This document shows positions 16,657 through 25,038 of a stretch of DNA of 64,000 nucleotides, in pieces; the first letter of the stretch is position 1; the number at the start of each line of letters is the position of its first letter. The notes beneath the pieces were generated by a model. That model searched no databases and was not told the origin of the DNA. It was given only the letters and a program-made list of their open reading frames with translations. Both the position numbers and the translations under genes were made by a program. The stretch lies in contig NZ_CP033325.1 in NCBI RefSeq assembly GCF_003710105.1, positions 620,001 to 684,000 on the forward strand. Direction: 5' to 3'. Source of the DNA: Georgenia faecalis (GTDB lineage: Bacteria > Actinomycetota > Actinomycetes > Actinomycetales > Actinomycetaceae).

Positions 16657-18105
16657 TCAGTGGGGTGCCGCCGCCCCGCGCCCGCGGACCTTCGTGCGCG
16701 CCCGCATCCGCAGGGCGATCGCGCCGAGCACGGCCGAGATCACCGAGCCGAGGATGACCGCCACGCTGGCGTGGTCGGCGTAGACGTCGTCACCGAACGC
16801 GAGGTTGGCGATGAGCAGCGAGACGGTGAACCCGATGCCGGCGAGGAACGCGACGCCGACGAGGTCGGCGAGGTCGACGCCGTTGCCCAGGCGCAGCCGG
16901 GTGGTCTTCACGAGGAGCGCCACGGTTCCCCAGATGCCGATGACCTTGCCGAGGACCAGGCCGGCGACCACCCCGATCGCCACCGGGTCGGAGAGGAGGG
17001 CGCCCAGCCCACCGGAGTCCACCACGGAGACGCCGGCCGCGAAGAACGCGAAGATCGGCAGCGCGAGGCCCGCGGACCACGGCTGCATCCGCTCCACGAA
17101 CCGGTGCGTCATCGCCTCGTCCTCGTTGCGGCGCGCCCGTGCCGGCACGCTCATCCCCAGCAGGACTCCCGCGATGGTGGCGTGGATCCCCGAGGCGTGC
17201 ATGAGGGCCCACGCGACGAGCGCGAGCGGGATGAGCACCCACCAGGACGTCACCCGCCGGCGTACGGCGAAGGCGAAGGCCGCGACGGCGACGAGCGCCG
17301 CGAGGAGGGCGACGAAGTTGAGCTCGTCGGTGTAGAAGACGGCGATGACGACGATGGCGAGGAGGTCGTCCACGACGGCGAGCGTGAGGAGGAACGTGCG
17401 CAGGGCCGGGGGGAAGCCGCGGCCGAAGATCCCCAGGAGCGCGGTGGCGAACGCGATGTCCGTCGCCGTGGGGATCGCCCAGCCGTTGAGGCCGGTGGAC
17501 CCCGTGGAGAGCTGGACGGCCGTGTAGATCACCGCCGGCGCGATCATGCCGCCCACCGCGGCGAGCATGGGCAGCAGCGCCAGGCTCACCTTGCGCAACG
17601 ACCCCGTGACGAACTCGGTCTTGAGCTCGAGGCCGACGACGAAGAAGAAGATGGCGAGGAGGCCGTCCGCCGCCCAGGTCGAGACGCTGAGGTCGAGGTG
17701 GAGCGCCTCGGGCCCGAACTCGAACGACGAGATCGCCTGGTAGGCCCCCCGCCACGGGGAGTTCGCCCAGATGAGCGCGACGACGGCGGCGGCGAGCAGG
17801 ACGATGCCGGCGCTCGTCTCGTCCCGCATGCGGCCGGGCAGCGACCGGAGGAAGCGGGTGCGGCCCGCACGGGGGCCGCGGCCGGGGCGCCGCCGGGTGG
17901 GCGGGTGCGAGCCCCGGTGCGGGTGCTCGGAGTCCGCCCGGTGCACGCGGGGGTGGCCGGCGCGCGACGCGCTGTCGGTCGGCCGCGAGGTCCCGACCGT
18001 GCGGGGGCTCCCATGGCGCTGGCCCTCGGGTCGACGGGCGGAGCTGTCGGGCTGGGGGCGCGGGGGCGGGACGGTCACGGGGGTGCCTTTCGGGGTTGAC
18101 GACAT
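16657..18105 (-). CDS. nhaA: Na+/H+ antiporter NhaA
   Basis: A 482-residue membrane antiporter exchanging cytoplasmic Na+ for protons. It has the NhaA series of about 12 helices; the ion-binding pair of aspartates lies in LAVVDDLLAIVVIA, and ATALLGIFGRGFP, IPTATDIAFA and FLAGIGFTVSLLIA are family segments. An N-terminal hydrophilic extension of about 100 residues, rich in Pro, Arg and His, precedes the first helix. The ATG at 18105 is a judgement; a shorter start nearer the MRDETSAGIVLL segment is possible. It is divergent from the glycosylase gene. Confidence 0.93.
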   Translation of the reverse strand: MSSTPKGTPVTVPPPRPQPDSSARRPEGQRHGSPRTVGTSRPTDSASRAGHPRVHRADSEHPHRGSHPPTRRRPGRGPRAGRTRFLRSLPGRMRDETSAGIVLLAAAVVALIWANSPWRGAYQAISSFEFGPEALHLDLSVSTWAADGLLAIFFFVVGLELKTEFVTGSLRKVSLALLPMLAAVGGMIAPAVIYTAVQLSTGSTGLNGWAIPTATDIAFATALLGIFGRGFPPALRTFLLTLAVVDDLLAIVVIAVFYTDELNFVALLAALVAVAAFAFAVRRRVTSWWVLIPLALVAWALMHASGIHATIAGVLLGMSVPARARRNEDEAMTHRFVERMQPWSAGLALPIFAFFAAGVSVVDSGGLGALLSDPVAIGVVAGLVLGKVIGIWGTVALLVKTTRLRLGNGVDLADLVGVAFLAGIGFTVSLLIANLAFGDDVYADHASVAVILGSVISAVLGAIALRMRARTKVRGRGAAAPH

Positions 18106-18217
18106 CACTGCCGACCAGACTTCCCGGCGCACCGTCCGCAAGGGTAACGGTGCGGCGCGCGGGTCACGGCACCTGCACCTGGGGTGGGACGCCACCTGCA
18201 GGATCCGCCACCGTGGC

Positions 18218-18238
18218 GGCGTCGGCAATGCCGACGCC
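18218..18238. promoter_or_regulatory. Perfect 9-bp inverted repeat before the uracil-DNA glycosylase gene
   Basis: GGCGTCGGC-AAT-GCCGACGCC is a perfect palindrome 24 bp upstream of the glycosylase start in the divergent nhaA region. It could be an operator or a leader hairpin. Confidence 0.45.
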
Positions 18239-18262
18239 GGGAGGAGCCGCGAGGATGGCGCG

Positions 18263-19060
18263 GTGAGCTCCGTCCCGCCCGGCACCGGCTGGCCCGGCGA
18301 CGCGGCGACGCCCCGGACACCGGTGGCCCGCAGCGCTGCCGGCGTGCGCCGTCTCGCCGCCGGCAGCCGCACCCTGCTCGACGTCGACGCCCGCTCGAGC
18401 GTGTGCCGCGCCTGCCCCCGGCTCGTCGCCTGGCGGGAGGAGGTCGCGCGGACCCGGCGGCGGGCGTACGCCGACGAGACGTACTGGGGGCGCCCGGCCC
18501 CCGGCTTCGGGGACCGGGCCGCCCACCTCCTCGTCGTCGGGCTCGCACCGGCGGCCCACGGCGCCAACCGCACGGGCCGGCTGTTCACCGGGGACCGGTC
18601 GGGCGACTGGATCGTCGCGGCGCTGCACCGGGCCGGCTACGCCAACCAGCCGACGTCGGTCGCGGCCGACGACGGGCTGCGGCTCGAGGGCGCCCGGATG
18701 GTCCCGGCCGTGCGGTGCGCGCCGCCGGACAACGCCCCGACGCCGGCGGAGCGCGCCGCCTGCGCGGGCTGGCTCGAGCGGGAGATCACTCTCGTCGAGC
18801 CGACGACGACGGCGGTCCTCGCACTCGGCGCCATCGCCTGGCAGGCGACGTTCGCCGCGCTGGCCGCCCTGGGCTGGGAGGTCCCCCGCCCGCGGCCCCG
18901 CTTCGGGCACGGCGTCACCGCCCACGTGCGCACGCCCGCCGGCCGGGAGGTCGCCGTCGTCGCGAGCTACCACGTCTCCCAGCAGAACACCTTCACCGGA
19001 CGCCTCACCGAGGCGATGCTCGACGACGTGATCGCCCGCTGCCGCGCGTACGCGCCCTGA
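18263..19060 (+). CDS. Uracil-DNA glycosylase, family 5 (UdgB-like)
   Basis: A 265-residue Fe-S glycosylase that removes uracil and related deaminated bases. Motif A, GLAPAAHGANRTGR followed by LFTGDRSGDW, lacks the catalytic Asp of family 4 and is typical of family 5. Four cysteines fit the [4Fe-4S] cluster: VCRAC early, and RCAPP and AAC in the middle. Motif B is SYHVSQQNTFTGRLT. The GTG at 18263 is used. A tRNA gene lies 61 bp downstream. Confidence 0.9.
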   Translation: MSSVPPGTGWPGDAATPRTPVARSAAGVRRLAAGSRTLLDVDARSSVCRACPRLVAWREEVARTRRRAYADETYWGRPAPGFGDRAAHLLVVGLAPAAHGANRTGRLFTGDRSGDWIVAALHRAGYANQPTSVAADDGLRLEGARMVPAVRCAPPDNAPTPAERAACAGWLEREITLVEPTTTAVLALGAIAWQATFAALAALGWEVPRPRPRFGHGVTAHVRTPAGREVAVVASYHVSQQNTFTGRLTEAMLDDVIARCRAYAP

Positions 19061-19121
19061 CGGTCCCCGTGCTCGTGGCCCTGACGTCCGCCGGGGGACC
19101 CGTGCGGCAGGATGGTCCCGC

Positions 19122-19195
19122 GCCCCCATAGCCCAACCGGCAGAGGCAACCGGCTTAAACCCGGTCCAGTGCGGGTTCGACCCCCGCTGGGGGCA
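19122..19195 (+). tRNA. tRNA with anticodon UAA (Leu codon UUA), class-I shape
   Basis: 74 nt fold as a full cloverleaf: acceptor GCCCCCA/TGGGGGC, D arm with GG in the loop, anticodon stem ACCGG/CCGGT around CTTAAAC, a 5-nt variable region (CCAGT), T arm GCGGG-TTCGACC-CCCGC, discriminator A, no encoded CCA. The anticodon UAA reads the Leu codon UUA, but bacterial leucine tRNAs normally have a long variable arm and this one does not. The amino acid is therefore uncertain. Confidence 0.85.
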
Positions 19196-19289
19196 CTCGA
19201 CCCCTCCCCGGCCCCAAACGTCTCCAACGTCACGCCTGTGAGATGGCCCAGGTGACCAGCCTCACCGCGTACCACCCCGGAACGCCGGT

Positions 19290-19295
19290 TAGCCT
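19290..19295 (+). promoter_or_regulatory. -10 element (TAGCCT) for a leaderless ndh transcript
   Basis: TAGCCT ends 6 nt before the ATG, so transcription would start at or next to the start codon. No ribosome site is seen. Confidence 0.5.
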
Positions 19296-19301
19296 CGAAC
19301 T

Positions 19302-20864
19302 ATGACTATGCACCGCACCACCGCACGGAATCTCGCCCTCGCCGGCGGTGCCGCCGCCGCTGTTGCCGGAGCGGCCATCAAGGGGGCGCGACCGACCCTC
19401 GCGGGACAGGTCGTGCACAGCTCCACGGGGCCCCGGCGCACGCCGCGCGTCCTGCTCCTCGGCGGCGGGTACGTCGGCCTGTACACCGCCTTCCAGCTGC
19501 GTAAGCGCCTCGGCCGTGAGGACGTGGAGATCGCCATCGTCGACCCGCGTGCCTACATGACCTACCAGCCCTTCCTGCCGGAGGCGGCGGCCGGCTCGCT
19601 CGAGGCCCGCCACGTCGTCGCCCCGCTGCGGCGTGAGCTGGCCAGCTGCTCGGTCATCACGGGCGAGGTCACCGAGGTCCGGCACGACGAGCGCCGGGCC
19701 GTCATCAAGCCCATCGACGGCGGCACCCCCTACGAGCTGCGCTACGACCACCTGGTCGTCGGGCTCGGTGCCATCCCGCGCGTGCTGCCGATCCCGGGCC
19801 TCGCGGAGCGCGGCTTCGGCTTCAAGCAGGTCGAGGAGGCCATCGCGCTGCGCAACCAGGTCCTCAACAAGATGGACGCGGCCGCCTCGTCCTGGGACCC
19901 CGAGGAGCGCAAGCGGATGCTCACCTTCGTCTTCGTCGGCGGCGGGTTCGCCGGCGTCGAGGCGCTGGGTGAGGTCGAGGACATGGCCCGGGCCGCCACC
20001 CGGATGTACGACTCCATCTCCGCCGAGGACCTGCGCTTCGTCCTCGTCGAGGGCATGGGCCGGATCCTGCCCGAGGTCGGCGAGGAGCTCGGCGGCTATG
20101 CCATCGAGCAGCTGCGCGAGCGCGGCGTGGAGATCAAGCTCAACACGTTCCTCAACTCCTGCGAGGACGGCCACGTCGTCCTCTCCGACGGCACCGAGTT
20201 CGACTCCGACACCGTCGTGTGGACGGCCGGCGTCAAGCCCAACCCGGTGCTCGCCAACACCGACCTGCCCCTCGACGAGCGCGGGCGCGTCCGCGTCCGG
20301 GCGACCATGCAGGTGGCGGGCGACGACGGCGTCGTCGACGGCGCATGGGCCGCGGGCGACTGCGCCGCCGTGCCGGACCTCACCAAGGACGAGGGCGCTA
20401 CCACCGGCCCGACCGCCCAGCACGCGGTCCGCCAGGCCAAGCTCCTCGGCGAGAACATCGCCGCCGTGCTCACCGGCCGCGAGCCGAAGGAGTACCGGCA
20501 CGAGAACATGGGCACGGTGGCGTCCCTCGGCCTCGGCAAGGGCGTCGCGCAGCTGCGGGGGATCGGCCCGGTCGGGAGCATCAAGCTCCGCGGGCCCCTG
20601 GCCTGGTTCGCGCACCGGACCTACCACATGTGGGCCATGCCGACCCTCAACCGCAAGGTCCACATCGTCCTCGACTGGACGACGGCCCTGCTCTTCCGCC
20701 GCGAGCTCGTCGCCCTCGGCGCCATGCACCACCCGCGCCGGGCCTTCGTCGACGCGGCGGGCACCGGCAAGGCCCCGGCGCCGACGGGCAAGGAGCCGGA
20801 CGCCGCGGCCGGCGCCTCGGAGAGCAAGCAGCCCAGCGCGGCCGGCGACACCGGGCGTTCCTGA
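19302..20864 (+). CDS. ndh: Type II NADH dehydrogenase (NAD(P)/FAD oxidoreductase)
   Basis: A 520-residue flavoprotein of the NDH-2 family that passes electrons from NADH to quinone without proton pumping. The FAD dinucleotide fold is LLLGGGYVGLYTA (about residue 50), the NAD fold FVFVGGGFAGVEALGE (about 210), and the FAD-closing motif AWAAGDCAAVPD. An N-terminal hydrophobic segment (LALAGGAAAAVAGAAI) precedes it, and HIVLDWTTALLFRREL near the C-terminus suits peripheral membrane binding; the last 40 residues are disordered. A terminator follows. Confidence 0.9.
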   Translation: MTMHRTTARNLALAGGAAAAVAGAAIKGARPTLAGQVVHSSTGPRRTPRVLLLGGGYVGLYTAFQLRKRLGREDVEIAIVDPRAYMTYQPFLPEAAAGSLEARHVVAPLRRELASCSVITGEVTEVRHDERRAVIKPIDGGTPYELRYDHLVVGLGAIPRVLPIPGLAERGFGFKQVEEAIALRNQVLNKMDAAASSWDPEERKRMLTFVFVGGGFAGVEALGEVEDMARAATRMYDSISAEDLRFVLVEGMGRILPEVGEELGGYAIEQLRERGVEIKLNTFLNSCEDGHVVLSDGTEFDSDTVVWTAGVKPNPVLANTDLPLDERGRVRVRATMQVAGDDGVVDGAWAAGDCAAVPDLTKDEGATTGPTAQHAVRQAKLLGENIAAVLTGREPKEYRHENMGTVASLGLGKGVAQLRGIGPVGSIKLRGPLAWFAHRTYHMWAMPTLNRKVHIVLDWTTALLFRRELVALGAMHHPRRAFVDAAGTGKAPAPTGKEPDAAAGASESKQPSAAGDTGRS

Positions 20865-20910
20865 ACACCCGCGCTCCTCGCCCCGGCTGATGATCGCCGG
20901 TGGACGTGCC

Positions 20911-20945
20911 GAGGGCCCCGCTCAGTGCTCCTGAGCGGGGCCCTC
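20911..20945. terminator. Bidirectional terminator after ndh
   Basis: A perfect 15-bp stem (20911-20925 with 20931-20945) and 5-nt loop lie between ndh and the convergent permease gene. Confidence 0.85.
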
Positions 20946-20979
20946 GCGCGTCCGGCCGCCGCTCGGGAGCGGCGGTGCG

Positions 20980-21831
20980 TCAGGCGTCGCGGCGCCGCAT
21001 GAGCACGGTCGCGGCGAGGAGGAGGACGACGACGTACGCCGCGAGCACGCCGTACCCCGTCCACGGCTCGAGGAGGTTCGTGGCCCCCATGTCCTCGGTC
21101 GCCGTGCCGGTGACGGCGAGGATCCGCTCACCCGCCGCGGACGGCAGGTACGGGAGGGCGTCGTAGACCCAGTCGACGCTCGACCCGACGATCTGCGCCA
21201 CCGACGGCAGGACGAGGAAGATCCCGAGGACCGTGGCGATGGCCCCGGCGGAGTGGCGCAGCAGCGCCCCGACCCCGAGGGAGAACAGCGCCACCGCCAT
21301 GAGGTAGAGACCGGTGCCCCAGAACATCCGCTGGGTGTCCGGGTCGGCCAGGTCGGCCGCACCCCCGGCGTCGGCGAGCATCGGGGCGGTGATGACGTAG
21401 GAGAGGCCGACCCCCGCGACGCCGAGGACGAAGGCGACGACGGCGATGACGAGGGCCTTTGCGGCGAGGACCGGGACCCGGGTGGGCACGGCGGCGAAGC
21501 TCGAGCGGATCATCCCCGTGGAGTACTCGCCGGTGATGACGAGGACGCCGAGGACGGCGACGACGAGCTGGCCCATCGCGTAGCTCAGGCTGAGGACGGT
21601 GATCGGCTCCGGGCCGAGGCCGGCGAGCTCAGGCTCCTCCGCGACCGCGTTGACCGCGACGGTCATGAGCAACGACATGGCGACCATCGCGACGAGCGTG
21701 GCGCCGATGACCCAGTACGTCGAGCGCAACGACCACAGCTTGATCCACTCCGAGCGCACCACGCGGGGGAAGGACACGGGGGAGACGGCGACGGCGGAGC
21801 GGTCGGCGCGGCGGTCGACGGTGGTGCTCAT
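20980..21831 (-). CDS. ABC transporter permease (ABC-2 type)
   Basis: A 283-residue integral membrane protein with about six hydrophobic helices after RSEWIKLWSLRSTYW, an N-terminal motif common in actinobacterial ABC-2 permeases partnered with a DrrA/CcmA-type ATPase. ITGEYSTGMIRSSFAAVPTR is the characteristic cytoplasmic loop. Its start overlaps the stop of the ATPase gene by 4 bp (ATGA), so the two form one operon and one exporter. Substrate unknown. Confidence 0.9.
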   Translation of the reverse strand: MSTTVDRRADRSAVAVSPVSFPRVVRSEWIKLWSLRSTYWVIGATLVAMVAMSLLMTVAVNAVAEEPELAGLGPEPITVLSLSYAMGQLVVAVLGVLVITGEYSTGMIRSSFAAVPTRVPVLAAKALVIAVVAFVLGVAGVGLSYVITAPMLADAGGAADLADPDTQRMFWGTGLYLMAVALFSLGVGALLRHSAGAIATVLGIFLVLPSVAQIVGSSVDWVYDALPYLPSAAGERILAVTGTATEDMGATNLLEPWTGYGVLAAYVVVLLLAATVLMRRRDA

Positions 21832-22760
21832 CGGCGGGCTCCTTCGGTGGCGGTGCGGTCCTCGGAGCGGTACTCCACCTCGTCCTGGGTGAGGGTGAGG
21901 TAGGCGTCCTCGAGCGAGGCACGGACCGGCGTGAGCTCGTGCAGGGCGATGCCCGAGGCCGCGGCCAGGTCGCCGATCTCCGCGGCGGTGCGGCCGCGGA
22001 CCTCGAGGAGGCCCGGCTCGGCCGGGCTGACGGTGACCTGGGCGCCGCGGACGAGGGCGGCGAGGTCGCTCGCGCGGGGCGAGCGGACCCGCACCGTCGT
22101 GCCCTGGGCGGCGTCGATGACCTCCTGGACGGGTCCGGAGGTGATGATGCGGCCACGGCCGATGACGAGGAGGTGGTCCGCCGTCTGCGCCATCTCGCTC
22201 ATGAGGTGGGAGGAGAGGAAGACCGTGCGGCCCTCGTCCGCCAGCCGGCGGACCATCGTGCGGACCCACTTGACCCCTTCGGGGTCGAGGCCGTTGACGG
22301 GCTCGTCGAGGATGAGGGTCCGGGGGTCACCGAGCATGGCGGCCGCGATGCCGAGGCGCTGGCCCATCCCGAGGGAGAACCCGCCCACGCGCTTGCGGGC
22401 CACCGCCTGGAGGCCGGTCATCTCGATGACCTCCTGGACGCGCGTGGTGGAGATGCCGTGGGTGGCCGCCATGGCACGCAGGTGCTGGTACGCGCTGCGG
22501 CTCGTGTGGACGGCCTTGGCGTCGAGGAGGATGCCCACCTCGCTCAGGGGCTTGCGGTGCTGGGCGTACGGCTTGCCGTTGACCGTGACGTGCCCCGCCG
22601 TCGGGCGGTCGAGGCCGACGACCATGCGCATGGTGGTGGACTTGCCGGCCCCGTTCGGACCGAGGAACCCGGTGACCGATCCCGGCCGCACGGTGAAGGA
22701 GATGCGGTCGACGGCCGTCTTGTCGCCGTACCGTTTGGTGAGGTCGTGCGCTTCGATCAT
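21828..22760 (-). CDS. ABC transporter ATP-binding protein (DrrA/CcmA type)
   Basis: A 310-residue ATPase with Walker A GPNGAGKST, signature FSLGMGQR, Walker B LILDEPVNGLDPEG and H-loop SSHLM. The last 80 residues form the extra C-terminal domain common to this subfamily. It is the first gene of a two-gene operon with the permease at 20980-21831. The signature has Leu-Gly-Met in place of the usual Ser-Gly-Gly, as is frequent in this group. Confidence 0.92.
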   Translation of the reverse strand: MIEAHDLTKRYGDKTAVDRISFTVRPGSVTGFLGPNGAGKSTTMRMVVGLDRPTAGHVTVNGKPYAQHRKPLSEVGILLDAKAVHTSRSAYQHLRAMAATHGISTTRVQEVIEMTGLQAVARKRVGGFSLGMGQRLGIAAAMLGDPRTLILDEPVNGLDPEGVKWVRTMVRRLADEGRTVFLSSHLMSEMAQTADHLLVIGRGRIITSGPVQEVIDAAQGTTVRVRSPRASDLAALVRGAQVTVSPAEPGLLEVRGRTAAEIGDLAAASGIALHELTPVRASLEDAYLTLTQDEVEYRSEDRTATEGARR

Positions 22761-23005
22761 GGGAAACCCCCCGGGGGTGGTCGGATCGTCACCGGTAAAC
22801 GTACGGGGCCGCGTCCGAGATGCCTATGACCGTCCGGAGACAATTCGGCGGCGGCGGTATCGACGGTCCGCGCGGCAGGCGTCGACGCGGGGCGGGGCAG
22901 CGGGAACACCGGTGATCGCTCCTGCGTTGATGACCATGACGGCCCTGTCGTACGCGCCGGATGATCATCCGCCGGGCACAACCCCCGTTTTCTTCGACGG
23001 ATGCG

Positions 23006-23011
23006 TACGAT
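23006..23011 (+). promoter_or_regulatory. Possible -10 (TACGAT) for the Bax-inhibitor-1 gene
   Basis: TACGAT fits TANNNT and gives a leader of about 50 nt. The remainder of the 309-bp divergent gap from 22761 holds nothing else I can identify. Confidence 0.4.
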
Positions 23012-23069
23012 GACGGTGGCCAGCGACCTCGGACCCGCACGCGCGGGCGCCGCGACCAGGAGGCAGTGA

Positions 23070-23942
23070 GTGAGCAACCCCGTCTTTGAGAACAGTCCGT
23101 ACTTCGGAAAGAAGCGCGGCGCGGTGCCCCAGACGCCCAACGGCTACCCGGGGCACCCCGGCTACGCCCCGGGCGCCACCGGGACGACGTACCCGCCGAT
23201 GGTCAACGGCCAGCAGGTCGCCGACCTCGAGCACGCCTATGCCCAGCCGCCCGCGGGACCCGCGCAGATCGGCCGGATGACCTACGACGACGTCATCGTC
23301 AAGACCGGTGGGCTCCTCGCCATCGTCGTCGCGGCCGGTGCGCTCAACTGGTTCGTCCTCGGCGCCAACATGGGCATCACGATCGCCGCCGCGATCGTCG
23401 GTCTGGTCCTCGGCCTCGTCAACTCCTTCAAGCGTGAGCCCAGCCCGGCGCTCATCATGGCCTACGCCGCCGCCGAGGGCCTGTTCCTCGGAGGCATCTC
23501 GGCCGTCTTCGAGTCGTCGTACTCCGGCATCGTCCTGCAGGCCGTCCTCGCCACCGGCGCGACGTTCGTCGCCACCCTGCTGCTCTTCAAGAGCGGCGCG
23601 GTGCGGGTGACGCCGAAGCTCATGCGCTTCGTCCTCATCGCCCTCGTGGGCTACGCGCTGTTCTCGCTGGTCAACCTCGGCATCATGTTCTTCGGCTCCA
23701 GCGACGCCGCGTGGGGCCTGCGCTCCATGGAGATCATGGGGATTCCGCTGGGCATCCCGATCGGCATCTTCGCCGTCGGCCTCGCCGCCTTCTGCCTCAT
23801 CCTCGACTTCGACGCCATCAAGCGGGGCGTCGAGCGTGGGGTTCCCGCGAAGTTCGCGTGGTCGGCCGCCTTCGGGCTCGTCGTCACGCTCGTGTGGCTC
23901 TACCTCGAGTTCCTCCGCCTCCTCGCGATCTTCCGCGAGTAG
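23070..23942 (+). CDS. Bax inhibitor-1/YccA family membrane protein
   Basis: A 290-residue protein: a hydrophilic Gly/Pro/Tyr-rich N-terminus of about 75 residues, then seven predicted membrane helices with the family pattern (RMTYDDVIVKTGGLLA, AAAEGLFLGGIS). The C-terminal half ends LILDFDAIKRGVERGVP and WLYLEFLRLLAIFRE, where the acidic residues correspond to the conserved Asp pair of the family. Homologues behave as pH-sensitive Ca2+ leak channels, but the bacterial role is not defined. The GTG at 23070 follows AGGAGG. Confidence 0.92.
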   Translation: MSNPVFENSPYFGKKRGAVPQTPNGYPGHPGYAPGATGTTYPPMVNGQQVADLEHAYAQPPAGPAQIGRMTYDDVIVKTGGLLAIVVAAGALNWFVLGANMGITIAAAIVGLVLGLVNSFKREPSPALIMAYAAAEGLFLGGISAVFESSYSGIVLQAVLATGATFVATLLLFKSGAVRVTPKLMRFVLIALVGYALFSLVNLGIMFFGSSDAAWGLRSMEIMGIPLGIPIGIFAVGLAAFCLILDFDAIKRGVERGVPAKFAWSAAFGLVVTLVWLYLEFLRLLAIFRE

Positions 23943-24022
23943 TCGCCTCGCACCACTCCTCACGACGGCGGCCGGTTCCCTCACGGGGACCGGCCGCCGT
24001 CGTTTGTCGCCACCCCCTCTCT

Positions 24023-24103
24023 CGTGATCGTGCAGAAACGCTGGGCGGCCCCGGCGTTTCTGCACGATCACGGGGGGAGGGCCGGCGTTTCTGCACGATC
24101 ACG
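24023..24103. repeat. Intergenic 19-bp word repeated F-R-R at 31-bp spacing
   Basis: CGTGATCGTGCAGAAACGC at 24023-24041 is followed by two perfect inverse copies at 24054-24072 and 24085-24103. Each step is exactly 31 bp. The first two form a 19-bp perfect hairpin with a 12-nt loop; the outer pair can extend by CTC/GAG. The element begins 80 bp after the Bax-inhibitor-1 stop and ends just before the -10 of the next gene. Confidence 0.9.
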
Positions 24104-24120
24104 AGGGGAGGGCGGGCGAG

Positions 24121-24126
24121 TACGGT
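24121..24126 (+). promoter_or_regulatory. -10 element (TACGGT), leaderless
   Basis: TACGGT ends 6 nt before the ATG of the F420-type oxidoreductase, right after the repeat element. Confidence 0.45.
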
Positions 24127-24132
24127 GGCCCG

Positions 24133-24996
24133 ATGCGTCTTGGGATCGTCCTCCTGCCCCAGCTGCGGTGGCGCGACGCCGCGCCCCGCTGGCGCCGCGC
24201 CGAGGAGATGGGCTTCGACCACGCGTGGACGTACGACCACCTCGCCTGGCGCGACCTCGCCGACGAGCCCTGGTACGCCACCGTCCCCACCCTCACGGCC
24301 GCCGCGGCCGTCACCGAGACGATCACGCTCGGCACCTGGGTCGCGTCCCCGAACTTCCGCCACCCCGTGCCGTTCGCCAAGGAGCTCCTCACCCTCGACG
24401 ACATCTCCGACGGCCGGTTCCTCCTCGGCGTCGGCGCCGGGGGGCTCGGTTGGGACGCGGACGTCCTCGGCCACGAGCGCCTCAGCCCGGGGGAGCGGGT
24501 GGCCCGCCTGGCGGAGTTCGTCGAGCTCCTCGACGCCCTCCTCACGGGCGAGCGGACCACCTGGTCGGGCGAGCACTACCGCGCCGTCGACGCGCGGATG
24601 ATCCCGGGCTGCGTCCAGACGCCGCGGGTCCCGTTCGTCGTCGCCGCCAACGGGCCGCGGGCCATGGCCGTCGCGGCCCGCATCGGCCAGGGCTGGGCGA
24701 CGACCGGCCCGGAGACCGACGACGAGGAGGCCTGGTGGCGCGGGGTGCGGGAGACCGTCTCCCGGCTCGACGACGTCGCCGCCGCGCACGGGCGCACCGA
24801 CCTCGACCGGTACCTCAGCCTCGACACGAGCGCGTACTCCCTGTCCTCGGTCGACCACTTCGAGGAGATGGTGGGGCGCGCGCGCGAGCTCGGCTTCACC
24901 GACGTCGTCGCCCACTGGCCGCGCGAGAGCGGGGTCTACGCCGGCGACGAGCGCGTCCTCGAGGAGGCCGCGTCGCGCCTGCCACACCTGCGGTAG
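24133..24996 (+). CDS. Luciferase-like (LLM class) F420-dependent oxidoreductase
   Basis: A 287-residue TIM-barrel protein of the bacterial luciferase superfamily. Typical segments are AEEMGFDHAWTYDHLAW, LGTWVASPNFRHP, DISDGRFLLGVGAGG and PFVVAANGPRAMAVAARIGQGW. In actinobacteria such proteins mostly use coenzyme F420 rather than FMN, but the cofactor and substrate cannot be told from sequence. It lies between an intergenic repeat and an FKBP gene, with no cotranscribed partner evident. Confidence 0.88.
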   Translation: MRLGIVLLPQLRWRDAAPRWRRAEEMGFDHAWTYDHLAWRDLADEPWYATVPTLTAAAAVTETITLGTWVASPNFRHPVPFAKELLTLDDISDGRFLLGVGAGGLGWDADVLGHERLSPGERVARLAEFVELLDALLTGERTTWSGEHYRAVDARMIPGCVQTPRVPFVVAANGPRAMAVAARIGQGWATTGPETDDEEAWWRGVRETVSRLDDVAAAHGRTDLDRYLSLDTSAYSLSSVDHFEEMVGRARELGFTDVVAHWPRESGVYAGDERVLEEAASRLPHLR

Positions 24997-25025
24997 CGCC
25001 GGGCGCACCGGCGACGGCGGCCCCG

Positions 25026-25031
25026 TAGGCT
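25026..25031 (+). promoter_or_regulatory. -10 element (TAGGCT), leaderless FKBP
   Basis: TAGGCT ends 7 nt before the FKBP ATG; no ribosome-binding site is present. Confidence 0.45.
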
Positions 25032-25038
25032 GGCGGGC

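Noticed and set aside
19122-19195. Ochre suppressor tRNA
   Set aside because: The anticodon is UAA read 5' to 3', which pairs with UUA, not with the stop codon UAA.
22761-23069. Riboswitch in the gap before the Bax-inhibitor-1 gene
   Set aside because: No conserved aptamer pattern could be recognised; only a -10-like hexamer is seen.
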